Source: Roseivirga pacifica (GTDB taxonomy: Bacteria; Bacteroidota; Bacteroidia; Cytophagales; Cyclobacteriaceae). From it: DNA of 64,000 nucleotides. The DNA is taken from assembly GCF_900111145.1 (NCBI RefSeq), contig NZ_FOIR01000002.1:1116001-1180000 (forward strand), written 5' to 3'. The notes under the pieces were generated by a model, which searched no databases, was not told the origin of the DNA, and worked only from the letters and a program-made list of their open reading frames with translations. The position numbers were made by a program, and so were the translations under genes. Numbering within the stretch: the first letter of the stretch is position 1; each line of letters opens with the position of its first letter. Shown here piece by piece: positions 36,696-46,254 of the stretch.

Positions 36696-36697
36696 TA

Positions 36698-37021
36698 ATG
36701 AATTTAAGAAGAGATGTTTTTCAGGCCATTGCCGACCCCACAAGAAGAGGCATACTTATGCTGGTAGCATCACAATCGCTCACAGCAGGTGCCATTGCTG
36801 CCAATTTTGATACAGCTAGACCAACCGTTTCTAAGCATTTGCAAATTCTTACTGAATGTGAATTGCTTAAACAAGAGCAAAACGGTAGGCAGGTTTACTA
36901 TCACCTCAACCCAGAAAAACTTAAAACCATAGCAGAATTCATTGAGCCCTTCCGCAAAATGTGGGACGACAGGTTTAATAAGCTTGAAGCAATAATGAAA
37001 AACTATAAACCCGAAGAATAG
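36698..37021 (+). CDS. ArsR-family transcriptional repressor
   Basis: The 107-residue winged-helix protein has [25 protein letters not shown], recognition helix [21 protein letters not shown] and wing [15 protein letters not shown]. It lacks the metal-binding CxC of ArsR/SmtB. It belongs to the SdpR-like type that often precedes SRPBCC genes. It is autoregulated by the two palindromes over its own promoter (inference). It leads a five-gene operon with 1- to 3-base spacings. Confidence 0.92.
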   Translation: MNLRRDVFQAIADPTRRGILMLVASQSLTAGAIAANFDTARPTVSKHLQILTECELLKQEQNGRQVYYHLNPEKLKTIAEFIEPFRKMWDDRFNKLEAIMKNYKPEE

Positions 37022-37022
37022 A

Positions 37023-37484
37023 ATGGAATTGAAAACACAAATTCATGCGGAAGATGGAAAACAAGAGTTATTCATTACCCGAGAGTTCGATTTACCTCTT
37101 AACCTGCTATTCAGAGCCTACATAGAGCCAGAAATTGTAGCACAATGGATGGGTACAAAAGTGATAAAGCTTGAAAATAAACAACATGGTAGTTGGCAAT
37201 TCGAAACAACAGACCCAATGGGCAATAAACATGGTTTCCATGGAACAATTCATGAGTTCAGTATTAACCAGCGGATCACAAGAACCTTCGAAATGACCAA
37301 CGCCAATTTTGGGCCTCAGTTGGAATTTTTAGAGTTTGAACAACTCACCCTCCAAACCAGTAAACTCACGATGCATTTAGTATACCGGTCGGTTGAAATA
37401 CGTGACCAGCTACTACAACTACCATTTAAGCAAGGAATTAACATGGCACATAACCGCCTGCAAGAAATAGTCAAAAATCTATAA
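37023..37484 (+). CDS. SRPBCC (AHSA1-like) domain protein
   Basis: The 153-residue protein has an activator-of-Hsp90 homology fold (PF08327). It contains FITREFDLPLNLLFRAYIEPEIVAQWMG, the KHGFHGTIHEFSINQRITRTFEM strand pair and a C-terminal helix GINMAHNRLQEIV. SRPBCC proteins bind hydrophobic ligands. This one is the usual partner of SdpR-type regulators in Bacteroidota and may bind the inducing signal. Its start is 1 base after the regulator stop. Confidence 0.85.
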   Translation: MELKTQIHAEDGKQELFITREFDLPLNLLFRAYIEPEIVAQWMGTKVIKLENKQHGSWQFETTDPMGNKHGFHGTIHEFSINQRITRTFEMTNANFGPQLEFLEFEQLTLQTSKLTMHLVYRSVEIRDQLLQLPFKQGINMAHNRLQEIVKNL

Positions 37485-37486
37485 CC

Positions 37487-37873
37487 ATGAAAAAGAGCCA
37501 TAAAATCATTTACTGGATAGCAACCGTTTGGTTATCACTCGGCATGCTTTCAACCGGAATAATTCAAATCATTAAGTTAGAAGAAGAAACAGAAATGATG
37601 GGCCGCTTGGGCTACCCTCTCTACTTTTTGACCATCATAGGAGTATGGAAAATACTTGGTGTGGCGGCTATACTTTTACCAAAACTCCCTCTATTTAAGG
37701 AATGGGCCTATGCTGGCTTTTTCTTTGTGATGTCCGGAGCCATAATCTCTCACCTTGCAATAGGCGATCCTGCTTCAGGTTTGTTCGGTCCCATACTTCT
37801 AGTTATACTAACTATTGTATCTTGGTATTTCAGACCAGTGAGCAGAAAACCCAATTTCTCAAACAATCAGTAA
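37487..37873 (+). CDS. DoxX-family membrane protein
   Basis: The 128-residue protein has four predicted membrane helices (about residues 7-26, 43-65, 72-93, 97-117). The DoxX/DUF6813-like motif is GYPLYFLTIIGVWKILGVAAIL. DoxX proteins are linked to thiol oxidation and redox stress, but this one's role is unknown. It sits 2 bases after the SRPBCC stop. Confidence 0.82.
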   Translation: MKKSHKIIYWIATVWLSLGMLSTGIIQIIKLEEETEMMGRLGYPLYFLTIIGVWKILGVAAILLPKLPLFKEWAYAGFFFVMSGAIISHLAIGDPASGLFGPILLVILTIVSWYFRPVSRKPNFSNNQ

Positions 37874-37876
37874 GCT

Positions 37877-38458
37877 ATGGAAACCAATATCGACTTCTTC
37901 TTCGAAAAACCAGGCCAATGGCAAGAGGCTTATCGAGCTTTGAGAAATATTGCGCAAGAAACCGGTTTGCAGGAAGAGCTTAAATGGGGTAAACCTTGCT
38001 ACACACACAAAGGAGCTAATGTCTTCCTTATCCATGGTTTCAAGACATACTGCGCTATCCTTTTTCATAAAGGCGCACTGTTAAAAGACCCCGACAATAT
38101 ATTAGTGCAGCAAACCAAAAATGTGCAAGCCGCCAGACAGCTTCGTTTTACCAGTGCCGAACAAATCGTAGCAATCCGCGACACCATCAAATCCTATATT
38201 TTCGAAGCTATTGAAGTGGAAAAAGCAGGACTGAAGGTGCCAATGAAGAAAACTACGGAGTTTGAAATGCCGGAAGAACTTCAAGAAGCTTTTGATCATG
38301 ACGCTGACTTTAAAAGTGCTTTTGAAGCCCTTACCCCTGGGCGACAGCGTGGTTATTTACTTCACTTCTCTCAGCCCAAACAATCTAAAACACGTATTTC
38401 GAGAATTGAAAAATGTGCACCTTTAATATTTGAAGGAAAAGGCTGGAACGAAAGATAA
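37877..38458 (+). CDS. YdeI-like protein (DUF1801/OmdA)
   Basis: The 193-residue protein has LKWGKPCYTHKGANVFLIHGFKTYCAILF for DUF1801 and the C-terminal SFEALTPGRQRGYL-like ALTPGRQRGYLLHFSQPKQ of the YdeI family. It has a close tandem paralogue 1 base downstream and a more distant one at 26220. Function unknown; operon with ArsR-SRPBCC-DoxX suggests a role in the same stress response. Confidence 0.87.
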   Translation: METNIDFFFEKPGQWQEAYRALRNIAQETGLQEELKWGKPCYTHKGANVFLIHGFKTYCAILFHKGALLKDPDNILVQQTKNVQAARQLRFTSAEQIVAIRDTIKSYIFEAIEVEKAGLKVPMKKTTEFEMPEELQEAFDHDADFKSAFEALTPGRQRGYLLHFSQPKQSKTRISRIEKCAPLIFEGKGWNER

Positions 38459-38459
38459 C

Positions 38460-39080
38460 ATGACAACAGACGTTAACACATACTTAGCAGAAGGCTGCGG
38501 CCGATGCGCTCTTGGCGGCACACCAGACTGTAAAGTCCACAGTTGGACAAACGAACTGAAACTACTGCGCCAAGTGGTGCTAGATTGTGGATTAACGGAA
38601 GAATCGAAATGGGGTGTACCCTGCTACACCTACCATGGCGATAATGTAGCTGTTATAAGTGCCTTTAAAAACTACGCTTGCCTCAGTTTTTTCAAAGGAG
38701 CACTTTTGCAAGACAGCCATAAAATTTTAGACAAGCCCGGGGAAAACACACAATCTGCAAGAATCATCAAAATCACTTCCACCAAACAAGCCCAAGCATT
38801 AGCTCCTATCTTAAAAGCCTACATTTTTGAAGCCGTTGAAGTAGAAAAAGCAGGACTAAAAGTAAGTTTTGAGAAAGCTCCAGAACCCATTCCGGAAGAA
38901 CTCGCATCTAAGTTTAAAGAAGAACCAAATCTAAAAGCTGCATTTGAGGCACTAACTCCCGGCAGGCAAAGAGGCTACATACTCCACTTTTCTCAGCCAA
39001 AACAAGCCAAAACCCGGGTTTCTAGAATAGAAAAGTGCATCCCAAAAATTATGGAAGGCAAGGGCTTTCATGATAGGTAG
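38460..39080 (+). CDS. YdeI-like protein with N-terminal Cys cluster
   Basis: The 206-residue paralogue of the preceding gene has an extra N-terminal motif C-G-R-C...P-D-C (GCGRCALGGTPDCKVHSW), which is suitable for binding a metal. DUF1801 (SKWGVPCYTYHGDNVAVISAF) and the C-terminal GRQRGYILHFSQPKQAKTR follow. The ATG at 38460 is 1 base after the preceding stop and is preferred to the overlapping upstream ATG at 38430. The shared GRQRGY...SQPKQ motif shows recent duplication. The following 225 bases (39081-39305) contain no recognisable site. Confidence 0.87.
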   Translation: MTTDVNTYLAEGCGRCALGGTPDCKVHSWTNELKLLRQVVLDCGLTEESKWGVPCYTYHGDNVAVISAFKNYACLSFFKGALLQDSHKILDKPGENTQSARIIKITSTKQAQALAPILKAYIFEAVEVEKAGLKVSFEKAPEPIPEELASKFKEEPNLKAAFEALTPGRQRGYILHFSQPKQAKTRVSRIEKCIPKIMEGKGFHDR

Positions 39081-39305
39081 TTACTACCACACAAATAATA
39101 ATTCAATCTTCTCTTTGCATATTCTTATATCTAGTTTTATTTCGCTTATAACCGAAAAAAGGGCCTTGATACCGCGAAGAGAGTTTTAACCGAATTACTA
39201 TGCGGCCCTTGAAACTGATTCTCGACCATTTATATCCTTGGTTGAGGGCAACCATGTTTTTAATTGTTTTAAAGAGTATAACCTCATTCCAATTTTTTGC
39301 TTTAT

Positions 39306-40013
39306 ATGAACAGGCATATTGTAATTATAATTATGCTCCTCGCTACACACTGGCAACTTAAAAGTCAAGGGTACAGCATAAAGGAGTTTGATTTGAGTGG
39401 CGACATCAACAGTTGGTACACAGCCCACTTCGATTCTATTAATACCAAACCCCTAATCGGTGCTTGGCCATCGGTATCTCCCCCAGGTGCAAATACCAAT
39501 AATTTCTTCTTTGAGAATGCTCAGAACTGGACAGTTGCTTCCATGAAGTACGACAACCACGTTTATCACAACCTGAACATCAGGTACGATATAGAAAAGC
39601 ACACGGCCTACCTTCAGCACCCCCTCTTTTGGCAACCCTTAATAGTAAATCAAGAAATGGTGGACTGGTTTAAAACTCCAGCAGGGACTTTCAAACCAAA
39701 AAAAGACGAAAAGGGATACTACTTGGTATTGTTTGAGGGCAAGAATCTATCCTACACCAAAGAAAGCTCTAAGCGAGTAATTGCAAAGGAAGGAGCCTTA
39801 GAGTACAAGCGAACAAATGATTTGTTCCTATTAACAGAAGGCAAAAAGATTCGTGTGGAAAGAGCAAAAGGTTTCTTAAAGCAGTTCGAGGCACACAAAA
39901 AAGACATCAAACAATTTATGCGCACACGGGAGATTAGAAACATAAAAAGAGATAGCAAGGAAGCCTACCTCACCCGCATTGCCGAATACTGTGATAATCT
40001 AGCCACCCTATGA
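39306..40013 (+). CDS. Exported protein of unknown function upstream of TonB receptor
   Basis: The 235-residue protein has a signal peptide (MNRHIVIIIMLLATHWQLKS, then Q). It is beta-rich (FKPKKDEKGYYLVLFEGKNL) with a basic helical C-terminus (RTREIRNIKRDSKEAYLTRI). No family is recognised. It overlaps the receptor gene by 4 bases (ATGA), so it is translationally coupled and probably helps the same uptake system. The upstream in-frame TTG at 39297 is a poorer start. Confidence 0.65.
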   Translation: MNRHIVIIIMLLATHWQLKSQGYSIKEFDLSGDINSWYTAHFDSINTKPLIGAWPSVSPPGANTNNFFFENAQNWTVASMKYDNHVYHNLNIRYDIEKHTAYLQHPLFWQPLIVNQEMVDWFKTPAGTFKPKKDEKGYYLVLFEGKNLSYTKESSKRVIAKEGALEYKRTNDLFLLTEGKKIRVERAKGFLKQFEAHKKDIKQFMRTREIRNIKRDSKEAYLTRIAEYCDNLATL

Positions 40014-42793
40014 GAAAATTTATTGCATTAGCATTAATGTTGTTGACCTTAACGGCTTTTGGTCAGCAAACCACCGATGTATATTCTGGTAGCTTTCAAA
40101 ACACAGCTATTGAGCAGGTGATTAATGATATTGAAGGAAAACTATCGTATACTTTTTACTATAAAAAAGAATGGATCGACTCATTAACGTTTTCTGGAAA
40201 CTTCTCAAATACTCCTATTAGCGAAGTACTCACAACAATTTTTGATGGAACAACCATTAGGTTTTACCATGACAGTAAAAAGGTATTCTTAACAAATGGA
40301 ATAGCAATCATTACAACCCCTGAAATTGTGAGTGATTTACTCGCTCAGCACAGTCCACAGCAGGCAGAGCAACCAGCCGAAGAAACCAAAGAGTTATTAT
40401 TCACCAAAGAATATGCTGGTGAGAACCAAAACAATAACGATTTGGAAAACTTTGTGTTTGAGGTTGGTAGCCGTGCTCAGTTTGAAGGTGGCGCAAGCTC
40501 TACCATGGTTGGTTATATTAAAGATAACAGCACAGGAGAACCAATTGAAGGTGCCTTGGTGTACAGTGGCAACAAAGCTGCAGTTACAGGCCCTGATGGT
40601 TTCTACTCACTTAACCTCACCAATGGTCGCCACGAGATTCAGGTACAGTTTACAGGTATGAAACGTACAAAGAGAAAGATTATCCTATTCTCTAATGGCC
40701 GTTTCGACATTGATATGGAGGTTGATGTAATTGCATTGAATGAGGTAATTGTAGAAGCAACCAGAAGAGCGAACATTGAACAAGTAAACACCGGTATTGA
40801 ACGCCTAAATGTTGAAGACAGTAAAACTGTTCCCGCTGTGTTGGGTGAAAAGGATATTCTTAAAGTTGCCACCACTTTTGCCGGAATTCAAACCGTGGGA
40901 GAAGGCGCAGCTGGATTTAACGTTCGTGGTGGTAAGTCAGACCAAAACCTTTTCTTGTTTGAAGGTGCCACTGTTTATAACGCTTCTCACTTCTTGGGCT
41001 TTTTCTCAGTATTCAACTCCGATGCGTTGGAAGGCATGAATGTAATGAAGAGTGGAATTCCAGCCTCATATGGCGGTAGACTATCCTCTGTTTTTGACAT
41101 TAGCGCCAAAACACCAAATAAAGAAGAGGTTACGGTTGAAGGAGGTATATCATCTGTTACCTCTCGCCTAACTGCCGAAATTCCAATTATTAAGGAGAAA
41201 GCTTCGCTCTTGGCCAGTGGTAGACTTACCTACTCCAACTGGATTCTTGAAACCATTGACCATTCTGACTTCAAAAACAACAAAGTAAACTTCAGCGACT
41301 TTATTGTTAAATATGATCATCAGATAAACCAAGAGAACAGGGTTTCTCTTTCTGGCTATTTGAGTGAAGACAAGTTTAGACTTAACTCTGATACACTTTT
41401 CTCATTTTCTGACTTTTCTTACGCGAACAAAATGGCCACAGCCAAATGGTCGCGTAGGTTCAACGCCACTTTCGATGCCTCTCTAAGTGCATCGTACAGT
41501 GAATATGATTACGAATTTGAGTCTACTCAGCTAGAGAAAAATGCATTTGGTCAAGATTACGGCATTCGCGAGTTTGGTGCTAAACTAGACTTCAACAAGG
41601 ACCTTCAATCTCCACATCAGCTAAACTTTGGTCTGGAGGCTAAAAGGTACGATATTAACCCAGGAACTAAGTTCCCTATTGGTTCGGAATCGGTAGCCGG
41701 CTCTATCTCATTAAGCCCAGAACAAGGGATAGAAGGAGCGCTCTACGTATCTGACAACCACGAGATAAACGATAAACTAAGCCTTAACTATGGTTTAAGA
41801 TATAGCTTCTTCACCTATTTGGGGCCGGGCATTACCAACCTATATTTAGACGATGCCCCTAAAAACCCAGATACTAAAACTGGTGAAATCATTCACGACA
41901 AAGGCGACTTTATAGAGACCTATCATGGGCCTGAGCTAAGGTTTGCAGCCAGATACTTGCTAGATGATAACAGTTCGGTAAAACTGAGTTACGACAGAAG
42001 TAGACAGTATTTGCACGCACTTTCAAACAGCGCGTCCCTATCTCCTACTGACCTGTGGAGACTATCGAACGAGTATATTGAACCACAAGTGGGTGATCAA
42101 ATCTCAGTAGGATACTATAGAGATTTCCTCAATGGTGAGTATGAAACATCTGTAGAGGTATATGGTAAAAAGTTGAGCAATCTGGTTGATTTCAAAACCG
42201 GAGCCGATTTCCTGCTGAATGATAGAATTGAAACAATTGCATTGCAAGGGCCTGGTAAATCATACGGAGTAGAATTCTCTCTTAAAAAAGATGGAAGGCT
42301 AAACGGATGGTTTAACTATTCTTACGCAAGAACCTTTATCAAACTTGACGGTTCGTTCGATGAAGAAACCATTAACAATGGCTCATACTTTCCTACCAAC
42401 TACGACAAGCCGCATACCATTAACCTTGTGAGTAATTACGAGATTACAACAAGATTCTCCGTGTCGTACAATTTCGTTTATAACACAGGTAGGCCGATAA
42501 CATTCCCTACGGGACTCTATGAACTAAACGGCATAGAAATCTTGAACTATTCTGACAGAAACGAATACAGGATACCAGATTATGTTAGAATGGATATTGG
42601 ACTTACCCTTAAATGGGGGCACAGGCTTACAAAAGGATCACACTCCTTCTGGTCTGTATCGGTTTACAATGTACTTGGCAGGAAAAACGCATTCTCTCTT
42701 TACTTCGATTTAGACGATGGAGAAGTTCAGGGTTACAAGCTGTCTGTTTTCGGGTCAGCCATTCCAACCATCTCTTACAACTTTAAATTCTAA
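40010..42793 (+). CDS. TonB-dependent outer-membrane receptor with STN domain
   Basis: The 927-residue receptor has a signal peptide and an STN domain (residues about 22-95, including IEQVINDIEGKLSYTFYYKK). A carboxypeptidase-regulatory-like domain (about 165-250, GYIKDNSTGEPIEGALVYSG) follows, then the plug (VLGEKDILKVATTFAGIQTVG... GGKSDQNLFLFEGATVYNASH). The 22-stranded barrel ends in F. STN domains usually talk to an anti-sigma factor, but no FecI/FecR pair is in this window. With the downstream DUF4249 lipoproteins it forms an uptake system; the ligand is unknown. Confidence 0.9.
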   Translation: MRKFIALALMLLTLTAFGQQTTDVYSGSFQNTAIEQVINDIEGKLSYTFYYKKEWIDSLTFSGNFSNTPISEVLTTIFDGTTIRFYHDSKKVFLTNGIAIITTPEIVSDLLAQHSPQQAEQPAEETKELLFTKEYAGENQNNNDLENFVFEVGSRAQFEGGASSTMVGYIKDNSTGEPIEGALVYSGNKAAVTGPDGFYSLNLTNGRHEIQVQFTGMKRTKRKIILFSNGRFDIDMEVDVIALNEVIVEATRRANIEQVNTGIERLNVEDSKTVPAVLGEKDILKVATTFAGIQTVGEGAAGFNVRGGKSDQNLFLFEGATVYNASHFLGFFSVFNSDALEGMNVMKSGIPASYGGRLSSVFDISAKTPNKEEVTVEGGISSVTSRLTAEIPIIKEKASLLASGRLTYSNWILETIDHSDFKNNKVNFSDFIVKYDHQINQENRVSLSGYLSEDKFRLNSDTLFSFSDFSYANKMATAKWSRRFNATFDASLSASYSEYDYEFESTQLEKNAFGQDYGIREFGAKLDFNKDLQSPHQLNFGLEAKRYDINPGTKFPIGSESVAGSISLSPEQGIEGALYVSDNHEINDKLSLNYGLRYSFFTYLGPGITNLYLDDAPKNPDTKTGEIIHDKGDFIETYHGPELRFAARYLLDDNSSVKLSYDRSRQYLHALSNSASLSPTDLWRLSNEYIEPQVGDQISVGYYRDFLNGEYETSVEVYGKKLSNLVDFKTGADFLLNDRIETIALQGPGKSYGVEFSLKKDGRLNGWFNYSYARTFIKLDGSFDEETINNGSYFPTNYDKPHTINLVSNYEITTRFSVSYNFVYNTGRPITFPTGLYELNGIEILNYSDRNEYRIPDYVRMDIGLTLKWGHRLTKGSHSFWSVSVYNVLGRKNAFSLYFDLDDGEVQGYKLSVFGSAIPTISYNFKF

Positions 42794-45009
42794 TGGAGAT
42801 GAAGATTAAAAACACAACTAGCAATATATTCTTAGCAATAGCACTACTATTAGTAACTTCTATTGGTGCAATGGCGCAAACGCCAAATGTAAAAGAACGC
42901 GTTTTTATAGATGTTAACGCACATGATCTACTTGTTGGTGAAACCTTGCAGTATTCAACATACTGCATAAGCCACACAACCAATCAGGTTTCTTCATTAA
43001 GCAAATACCTTTATGTGGAATTGATTGGCGAAAATGGAGTACTATTTCAACGTAAACACGAGCTTGTAAATGGCCGTGCCAACGGTGAGTTCTTTGTGCC
43101 TTCGAATATTGAAACAGGACAATACTACCTTGTTGCCTATACGCGATGGATGCGTAATTTCGATGATACCTCGAAAGCTCCACTAGTGTTCATTAACCCA
43201 TACAAAGGGCATTTCAATGAAAACCTACAGGGTGTTCCTATTCAAGTAGAATTTACTACCGCATCTGGAGAACTCATTGCTAACGAAAGCAACCAGGTTA
43301 CTTACAGAATTAGCCAAAACAACAAACCAGTTGTACGTGGCGGAAGAGTAATTGGAGGTGAAACCCGTATAGCTGACATTCAAGCTGATGCCAATGGTAT
43401 GGGTACTGTTACATTTACCCCACAAGCAGGTACAACATACCAACTACTTTTAGAGAACTTAGATGGTGGATTCGACTTTTACGACCTGCCACAACCTACT
43501 GATGCAGGAGTTGGTTTAAATATTAACCATACAGAAAGTCAAATAGAGCTAGAGCCAATAGGCAATGTTCAGGCGGGCAAACTTGTGATTGAACATCAAG
43601 GAAATTTGGTCTTCGAGCGCACAGTTCAGGACGGCTTTACCATGAAAGTTAATCGTTCAAGCCTACCTAAAGCAGCGCTCAAAGTGGCCTTTTTGGACGG
43701 ATCTGGCTCAAAAAAGTTCGAAACCTGGTTGATCAACACAAAGCTTGAAGAACAACCTTATGGAGAAGCACTCACTGCTCGTTCAGCAGTAATGCTTGAT
43801 CAAACATTAGAAACTGGCAGCTACAGTATTTCTATTCGTAAGTCTTTCCAAAGCCAGCTGCCACAGCAGCATGCGGCATTTTCCAAAATCGACTTTAAAG
43901 CCCCTTCTGCTGAGATTTATACCAAGCTACAGCAAGCAATAAGCTTCCATAAAGTTGATGAAACAGATTTACCAGAAACGATTGACTTTCTACCAGAGTA
44001 TCGCTATCAGTTATTGCAGGGCAAGGTAATTGCCAATAGTGACTCTGCACAAGTAGCCGACCAAAACATAGTGCTAAGCTTAACAGGTGAGAGCACGCTT
44101 AATATGGCCACTGCAAAAACAAACGATAATGGGCAGTTTGTTTTGGAATACAAAACCGTTAACAGAGGCAGAACTACACCTGCTCACTTAGTAATTCCAG
44201 ACTTTGACAATAGCTATACATTTGAAGTTGAGGATAACTTTATCCAATCGCATAACCTTAGCTTTTCTACCGTTAGGATTGATACTGCAGACTTGGACGA
44301 TATTAAGCAACGCAGCATAATCAGTCAGTTAGACAATGCTTACTTTACTCCGTCTATCGATTCGGTTGCAATTGAAAACACCCTAACTCCTACCATTTCG
44401 AACTTCAACACCCACTATGAGTTTGATGATTACACGAGGTTCCGTACAATGAAAGAGCATTTTGTGGAATACATTCAGGTAGCTGGTGTACGTGAACGAA
44501 GAGGAGAAAGAAGATTTGTACTTTATGAGTTGGATGAAAGAGTAGACTTAGGGCCAAACCCACTTGTATTGCTAGACGGTGTTCCCGTAGCCACAGATAA
44601 AATATTGGACTTTAGCCCGTACCGAATCAAGAGCCTTTCAGCAATGAATAGACGCTTCTATTTGGGCTCATTATCTGCAGAAGGCATCCTTAGTTTTCAA
44701 ACCCTTCAAGGGGACTTAGGTGGGTTTGAAATTGACTCGAATCACCTAGCATTAAACCTGCACACACCGGAGGTAAAAATGGAGCAAACCGACTTTGTAG
44801 CCCCTGAGACTACTCGTATGCCAGACTCAAGAATTCAACTACTTTGGAAACCAATTTTTGAGGTAACTAGTGGCGGTCCCCAACAAATTGAGTTTAGCAC
44901 CTCAGACGTTGAAGGTGACTATGAGATGATTATTGAAGGGTTCACAAAAGAAGGCACTCCAGTTTCTATTATTAGAAAGTTTACGGTGAGAGGCAATGAA
45001 AAGGGATAA
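42793..45009 (+). CDS. Macroglobulin-like exported protein with plug-like C-terminus
   Basis: The 738-residue protein has a signal peptide and an N-terminal MG2-like beta domain (ERVFIDVNAHDLLVGETLQY, GRANGEFFVPSNIETGQYYLV). The C-terminal third has PNPLVLLDGVPVATDKILDF and GSLSAEGILSFQTLQGDLGG, which echo the TonB plug domain. Its start overlaps the receptor stop by one base and its stop overlaps the next start by 14 bases. Such proteins accompany DUF4249 lipoproteins and SusC-like receptors in Bacteroidota. A surface capture or receptor-lid role is inferred. Confidence 0.75.
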   Translation: MEMKIKNTTSNIFLAIALLLVTSIGAMAQTPNVKERVFIDVNAHDLLVGETLQYSTYCISHTTNQVSSLSKYLYVELIGENGVLFQRKHELVNGRANGEFFVPSNIETGQYYLVAYTRWMRNFDDTSKAPLVFINPYKGHFNENLQGVPIQVEFTTASGELIANESNQVTYRISQNNKPVVRGGRVIGGETRIADIQADANGMGTVTFTPQAGTTYQLLLENLDGGFDFYDLPQPTDAGVGLNINHTESQIELEPIGNVQAGKLVIEHQGNLVFERTVQDGFTMKVNRSSLPKAALKVAFLDGSGSKKFETWLINTKLEEQPYGEALTARSAVMLDQTLETGSYSISIRKSFQSQLPQQHAAFSKIDFKAPSAEIYTKLQQAISFHKVDETDLPETIDFLPEYRYQLLQGKVIANSDSAQVADQNIVLSLTGESTLNMATAKTNDNGQFVLEYKTVNRGRTTPAHLVIPDFDNSYTFEVEDNFIQSHNLSFSTVRIDTADLDDIKQRSIISQLDNAYFTPSIDSVAIENTLTPTISNFNTHYEFDDYTRFRTMKEHFVEYIQVAGVRERRGERRFVLYELDERVDLGPNPLVLLDGVPVATDKILDFSPYRIKSLSAMNRRFYLGSLSAEGILSFQTLQGDLGGFEIDSNHLALNLHTPEVKMEQTDFVAPETTRMPDSRIQLLWKPIFEVTSGGPQQIEFSTSDVEGDYEMIIEGFTKEGTPVSIIRKFTVRGNEKG

Positions 45010-46228
45010 ACTCAGTATTATAAAAAGCCTTTGGTTACTGGCTGTAATCATTGTAGCAACTGGCTGTGTTGAAGAATTTGAAACCGATTCAATCAAGTTT
45101 GAGAAGTTATTAGTGGTTGATGCTAATATTTCTGACCAAGCCAAAACACATCAGGTAAGGTTGTTTTACACCAACCCTATTGATCAGGATACAGACAACA
45201 TTTCTAACGCCCTAACAGGTGCCACTGTATGGGTTGAAGACAACATTGGAAATAGAACAGACTTTATTGAACAAAGCCCTGGTTATTATCGCTCGCCCGA
45301 GAGTTTTGCAGGTCAAAGAGGCAATCGATATGCGTTGTTTATAACCACAGCAGAAGGTAAAAACTATCAATCGGCTTACGAGGAAATGGTTCAATCGCCT
45401 GAAATAACAGATATATATAACCAGTTCAATATTGAACTTGGCGATAGAAACGCAACATCCGTTCCTGGTGTCCAGTTTTTTATAAATGTTGAAAATGCCG
45501 ATCAGGGCAGTCAATTCTACCGCTACGAATGGAATGATGTACACCAAATAGTTGTACCATACCCGAAAAAATACGAGGCAATTCCTAGCCGAGAGGGTTA
45601 TGACGTTGCTCCATTCACTTTAGATGTGGAAGAATGCTACAGAGAAGAAAGGTTTGACGAACTCATTTTAGCCACCTCTACAAATAATGCCAATGGCCAA
45701 TTGGTAGAGGTTCCGATTAAGTTTTCTCAGGCATACGATTTTAATGTAACCACTAGGTATTCAATTGAAATAACCCAACGTTCAATTAGCCCAGAAGCCT
45801 ATAGTTATTACCGAAAGATAGAGTTGTTCAATGAGTCAAATGGTTCATTGTTCGATAAACAGCAAGGCATTATAGTTGGCAATGTTATTTCGTTAGATGA
45901 CCCTGACGAAAGAGTGCTTGGCTATTTTGAGGTATCAGGATCCAGTAGTAAGCGCATATACCTAGATTACACAGCGCTAGACCCAGAAATTCTAGCTTAC
46001 CTTGACCGAACCTGCGAAGAATACGGTGCAATTCAATACAGCGGATCAATCGAAGATTTTTATGCTGCGAATGACCTACCTGAAAGTTTAAGGGGATCCG
46101 AGGCTTCCAAGCGAAGCTTATACGAACTATTTGATTTAGGCCTAACTGGCGAATTTAAGTTTGCCCACAGGTTCTGTACAGACTGTCGCAGAAGAGGAAG
46201 TTTAGGCAAACCCGAGTACTGGCAATAA
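44996..46228 (+). CDS. DUF4249 lipoprotein, copy 1 of 3
   Basis: The 410-residue lipoprotein has lipid Cys24 (VATGC). It starts VEEFETDSIKFEKLLVVDAN and has a beta-sandwich body. The conserved RSISPEAYSYYRKIELFNES segment is in the middle. The C-terminus CTDCRRRGSLGKPEYW carries a Cys pair. DUF4249 proteins are surface lipoproteins coupled to TonB receptors. It overlaps the preceding gene by 14 bases. Confidence 0.9.
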   Translation: MKRDKLSIIKSLWLLAVIIVATGCVEEFETDSIKFEKLLVVDANISDQAKTHQVRLFYTNPIDQDTDNISNALTGATVWVEDNIGNRTDFIEQSPGYYRSPESFAGQRGNRYALFITTAEGKNYQSAYEEMVQSPEITDIYNQFNIELGDRNATSVPGVQFFINVENADQGSQFYRYEWNDVHQIVVPYPKKYEAIPSREGYDVAPFTLDVEECYREERFDELILATSTNNANGQLVEVPIKFSQAYDFNVTTRYSIEITQRSISPEAYSYYRKIELFNESNGSLFDKQQGIIVGNVISLDDPDERVLGYFEVSGSSSKRIYLDYTALDPEILAYLDRTCEEYGAIQYSGSIEDFYAANDLPESLRGSEASKRSLYELFDLGLTGEFKFAHRFCTDCRRRGSLGKPEYWQ

Positions 46229-46254
46229 CCACGTTTACCTTATTTAATGCAATA

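Noticed and set aside
39081-39305. Small coding frame before the receptor operon
   Set aside because: A frame from about 39199 exists but reads through the following gene start in another frame and shows no domain or signal.
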